Assembly (NCBI GenBank): GCA_021780585.1
Contig: JAJXYM010000157.1
Coordinates: 1 to 14,881, forward strand
Direction: 5' to 3'
Source of the DNA: Deltaproteobacteria bacterium
GTDB taxonomy: Bacteria; Desulfobacterota; Binatia; Binatales; Binataceae
DNA length: 14,881 nucleotides
Positions 13,038 to 14,881 of this stretch are shown piece by piece; positions within the stretch are counted from its first letter, which is position 1, and each line of letters starts with the position of its first letter. Below the pieces are notes generated by a model, which saw only the letters and a list, made by a program, of their open reading frames with translations, did not search any database and was not told where the DNA came from. Made by a program: the position numbers and the translations under genes.

Positions 13038-13078
13038 CGGGTGGGCCGATACAGGCGACCCGGGGCGTTTTCTTTTTC
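13031..13078 (+). terminator. Intrinsic terminator (attenuator) upstream of leuA
   Basis: AACGCCCCGGGT (13031-13042) pairs perfectly with ACCCGGGGCGTT (13058-13069), a 12-bp stem with a 15-base loop that can form an inner GCC/GGC pairing. A T-rich tract, TTTTCTTTTTC, follows directly (13068-13078). It is by far the best intrinsic terminator in the window, and it lies upstream of leuA rather than downstream of a cluster, 24 bases after the leader-peptide stop and 61 bases before the leuA ATG. It reads only on the + strand, as the other side has no T tract. Confidence 0.85.
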
Positions 13079-13138
13079 TGGAATCGCGCGGTTCGCCGGT
13101 TCGGTCCCGCAGCGGGCTGAAGACGAGGGAGATTTGCG

Positions 13139-14704
13139 ATGTCCACGACCAGGTCCGAATTCGTCGGCGACGACTACGTAAGAATTTTCGACACCACGCT
13201 GCGCGACGGCGAACAATCGCCGGGCTGCACGATGAACGTCGAAGAGAAGGTCGCGATCGCGCGCCAGCTCGAGCGGCTCAACGTCGATATTATCGAGGCG
13301 GGTTTCGCGGCTTCGTCGCCGGGCGATTTCGAAGCGGTGCGGCGAATCTCCCAGACGCTGGAGCGGCCGACTGTGCTGAGCCTGTCGCGCACGCGCGACG
13401 AGGACGTCGACGCGGCGCTCCGGGCGGTCGAAGAGGCGCGCCGGCCGGGTGTCCATATATTTATCGCCACCTCGGACATCCATCTGAAATACAAGCTGAA
13501 CATGACGCGCGAGGACGTGCTCAACGCGGCGACCTGGGCGGTCACGCGCGCCAAACGCCATCTGGACCATATCGAGTTCTCGTGCGAGGACGCCTCGCGC
13601 AGCGACTGGGACTTCATGGCGAAGATTTGCGCCGAGGTGATCCGGGCGGGCGCGCGGATCATCAATCTGCCCGACACCACCGGCCATGCGATTCCCGAGG
13701 AGTTCGGCCGGATGTTCGCCTATATGCGCGAGCATGTGGAGGGCGCGGACCAGGTGATCTGGAGCGCCCATTGCCACAACGACCTCGGTCTGGCGGTGGC
13801 GAATTCGCTGGCGGCGGTGCGCAACGGCGCGCGCCAGGTCGAATGCACCGTCAACGGAATCGGCGAGCGCGCCGGCAACACCTCGATGGAAGAGGTGGTG
13901 ATGGCGCTGAAGACGCGCAAGGACCTGATGGAGGTGCGAACCGGAATCGAGACGCGGCAGATTTATCCGGCGTCGCGGCTGCTCGCGCAGATTATCGGAC
14001 AGCCGGTGCCGCCGAACAAACCGATCGTTGGCGACAACGCCTTCGCCCATGAAGCCGGAATCCATCAGGACGGCGTGCTCAAGAACAAGCTGACTTACGA
14101 AATCATGAAGCCCGAGGATATCGGGATTCCGTCGAACAAGCTGGTGCTGGGGAAGCATTCGGGACGCCACGCCTTCGTCAACCGGTTGCGGGAGCTGGGC
14201 GTCGAGCCGGCGACGATCGAGGTCGAAAAGGCGTTCGCGGCGTTCAAGGAGCTGTGCGACAAGAAGAAAGTGGTCTACGACGACGACATCCTGGCGCTGG
14301 CGAACGAGGAGACGCGGCGCACGGCGGAACAGTTCGAGCTGGTGGACGTGATCGTGACGTCGTCGAGCCGGACCACGCCGCACGCCGAAGTGACGATGCG
14401 GGTCGCGGGCGAGGAGCGCAACGCCGCGGCGACCGGCGACGGGATGGTGGACGCCTGCTACAAGGCGATCTACAAAATCGCGGGAACCACGCCGACGCTG
14501 GAGCGTTATTCGGTCAAGGCGATCACCGGCGGCACGGACGCGCTCGGCGAAGTTTCGTGCCTGGTGCGCGAGGACGGGATGACGGTGGCCGGTCAGGGCG
14601 CGCATAGCGATATCGTGATGGCGAGCGCGCTGGCGCTGGTCAACGCGCTGAATCGGTTGAAGGCGCGGGAGGCGGCCGCGGCGCGGGCAAGCGACGGGCC
14701 ATAA
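13139..14704 (+). CDS. leuA: 2-isopropylmalate synthase
   Basis: LeuA condenses 2-ketoisovalerate with acetyl-CoA, the first committed step of leucine synthesis, and is normally feedback-inhibited by leucine. The 521-residue product has the DRE-TIM barrel: RIFDTTLRDGEQSPG (15-29, Arg22 and Asp23), EFSCEDASRSD, INLPDTTG, the metal-binding HCHND (211-215) and GIGERAGN (240-247), then HEAGIHQDG in the linker and VLGKHSGRHAF. The C-terminal allosteric domain (about 395-510) is complete, with TPHAEVTMRV and a late GQGAHSDIVMASALALVNALNRL segment (given in part), so feedback regulation is likely. Citramalate synthase and homocitrate synthase are related alternatives, but length and motifs fit the LeuA1 type. 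ATG 13139 has GAGGGAG at 13125-13131. Control by a leucine attenuator upstream supports the assignment. Confidence 0.96.
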   Translation: MSTTRSEFVGDDYVRIFDTTLRDGEQSPGCTMNVEEKVAIARQLERLNVDIIEAGFAASSPGDFEAVRRISQTLERPTVLSLSRTRDEDVDAALRAVEEARRPGVHIFIATSDIHLKYKLNMTREDVLNAATWAVTRAKRHLDHIEFSCEDASRSDWDFMAKICAEVIRAGARIINLPDTTGHAIPEEFGRMFAYMREHVEGADQVIWSAHCHNDLGLAVANSLAAVRNGARQVECTVNGIGERAGNTSMEEVVMALKTRKDLMEVRTGIETRQIYPASRLLAQIIGQPVPPNKPIVGDNAFAHEAGIHQDGVLKNKLTYEIMKPEDIGIPSNKLVLGKHSGRHAFVNRLRELGVEPATIEVEKAFAAFKELCDKKKVVYDDDILALANEETRRTAEQFELVDVIVTSSSRTTPHAEVTMRVAGEERNAAATGDGMVDACYKAIYKIAGTTPTLERYSVKAITGGTDALGEVSCLVREDGMTVAGQGAHSDIVMASALALVNALNRLKAREAAAARASDGP

Positions 14705-14881
14705 CGGCCTTGACGCCGTCGCGGCGGGGCGGGACTTGCCGCGACGATGCGCATGGGCTAAGTGCTAGGGCGTTGCGCTTTGGGCGCGTCGAATCGAGCA
14801 GCCGGGTGGCCTTTTCCTCGCGCCTCGAAGCGGCGGCGCGAGCGATCGCGGAACGTGCGTGCGGTTTCGATAATATGAGTT
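14705..14881. other. Non-coding tail after leuA with a 9-bp inverted repeat
   Basis: No gene is recognisable in these 177 bases on either strand. CGTCGCGGC (14717-14725) and GCCGCGACG (14738-14746) form a perfect 9-bp stem with a 12-base loop shortly after the leuA stop; there is no T tract. It may mark the transcript end or simply reflect base composition. An AT-rich TAATAT near 14871-14876 could be a -10 box for a gene beyond the window, but no matching -35 is visible. Confidence 0.3.

Noticed and set aside
12530..14605. 691-codon open frame on the - strand across pssA, the leu attenuator and leuA
   Set aside because: It spans two certain genes and a terminator; its sequence is Arg/His/Asp-rich in the way expected from antisense reading of GC-rich genes.
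14736..14764. TTGCCG with TAAGTG as a promoter after leuA
   Set aside because: The -10 matches the consensus at only two positions and no gene is visible downstream in the window.

Overview
The window is a dense, GC-rich stretch of bacterial chromosome in which every gene I can support lies on the + strand. The content is core housekeeping: translation, transcription termination, isoprenoid and phospholipid synthesis, and branched-chain amino acid synthesis. The order rpsB-tsf-pyrH-frr-uppS-cdsA-rseP is widespread in Gram-negative bacteria. Its continuation into ilvN-ilvC-psd-pssA-leuA, plus a DUF465 (YdcH-like) protein, recalls deltaproteobacterial-type lineages (Desulfobacterota, Myxococcota, Binatota and relatives). 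That placement is an inference from gene order and family content, not a search result. I see no mobile element, CRISPR array, tRNA or rRNA.

Layout. (1) Bases 1-770 hold the 3' part of an RluD-type pseudouridine synthase. (2) A leader of about 330 bases with a good sigma70-type promoter precedes rho (1102-2592). (3) A translation/nucleotide block follows: rpsB, tsf, pyrH, frr (2736-5654), with GC-rich hairpins between rho and rpsB and between rpsB and tsf. (4) An envelope block comes next: uppS, cdsA, rseP (5691-8667); dxr, often found between cdsA and rseP, is absent. (5) tsaB (tRNA t6A synthesis) overlaps a small coiled-coil DUF465 gene. (6) ilvN and ilvC follow without an adjacent catalytic ilvB. 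(7) psd and pssA overlap by ATGA and catalyse consecutive phosphatidylethanolamine steps fed by CdsA's CDP-diacylglycerol. (8) leuA (13139-14704) has its own control region. The last 177 bases contain no recognisable gene.

The most interesting element is at 12883-13078, between pssA and leuA. It combines a promoter, a 27-codon Leu-rich leader peptide (7 Leu codons), mutually exclusive short helices and a strong intrinsic terminator (12-bp perfect stem followed by a T tract). This is the layout of a ribosome-mediated leucine attenuator. Its -10 box sits so close to the leader ATG that the leader peptide would be translated from a nearly leaderless mRNA. Secondary points of interest are a cytoplasmic insertion of about 100 residues in the site-2 protease RseP, a Cys in place of the last Asp of the CdsA signature, and an atypical Rho P-loop (AAPFTGKT).
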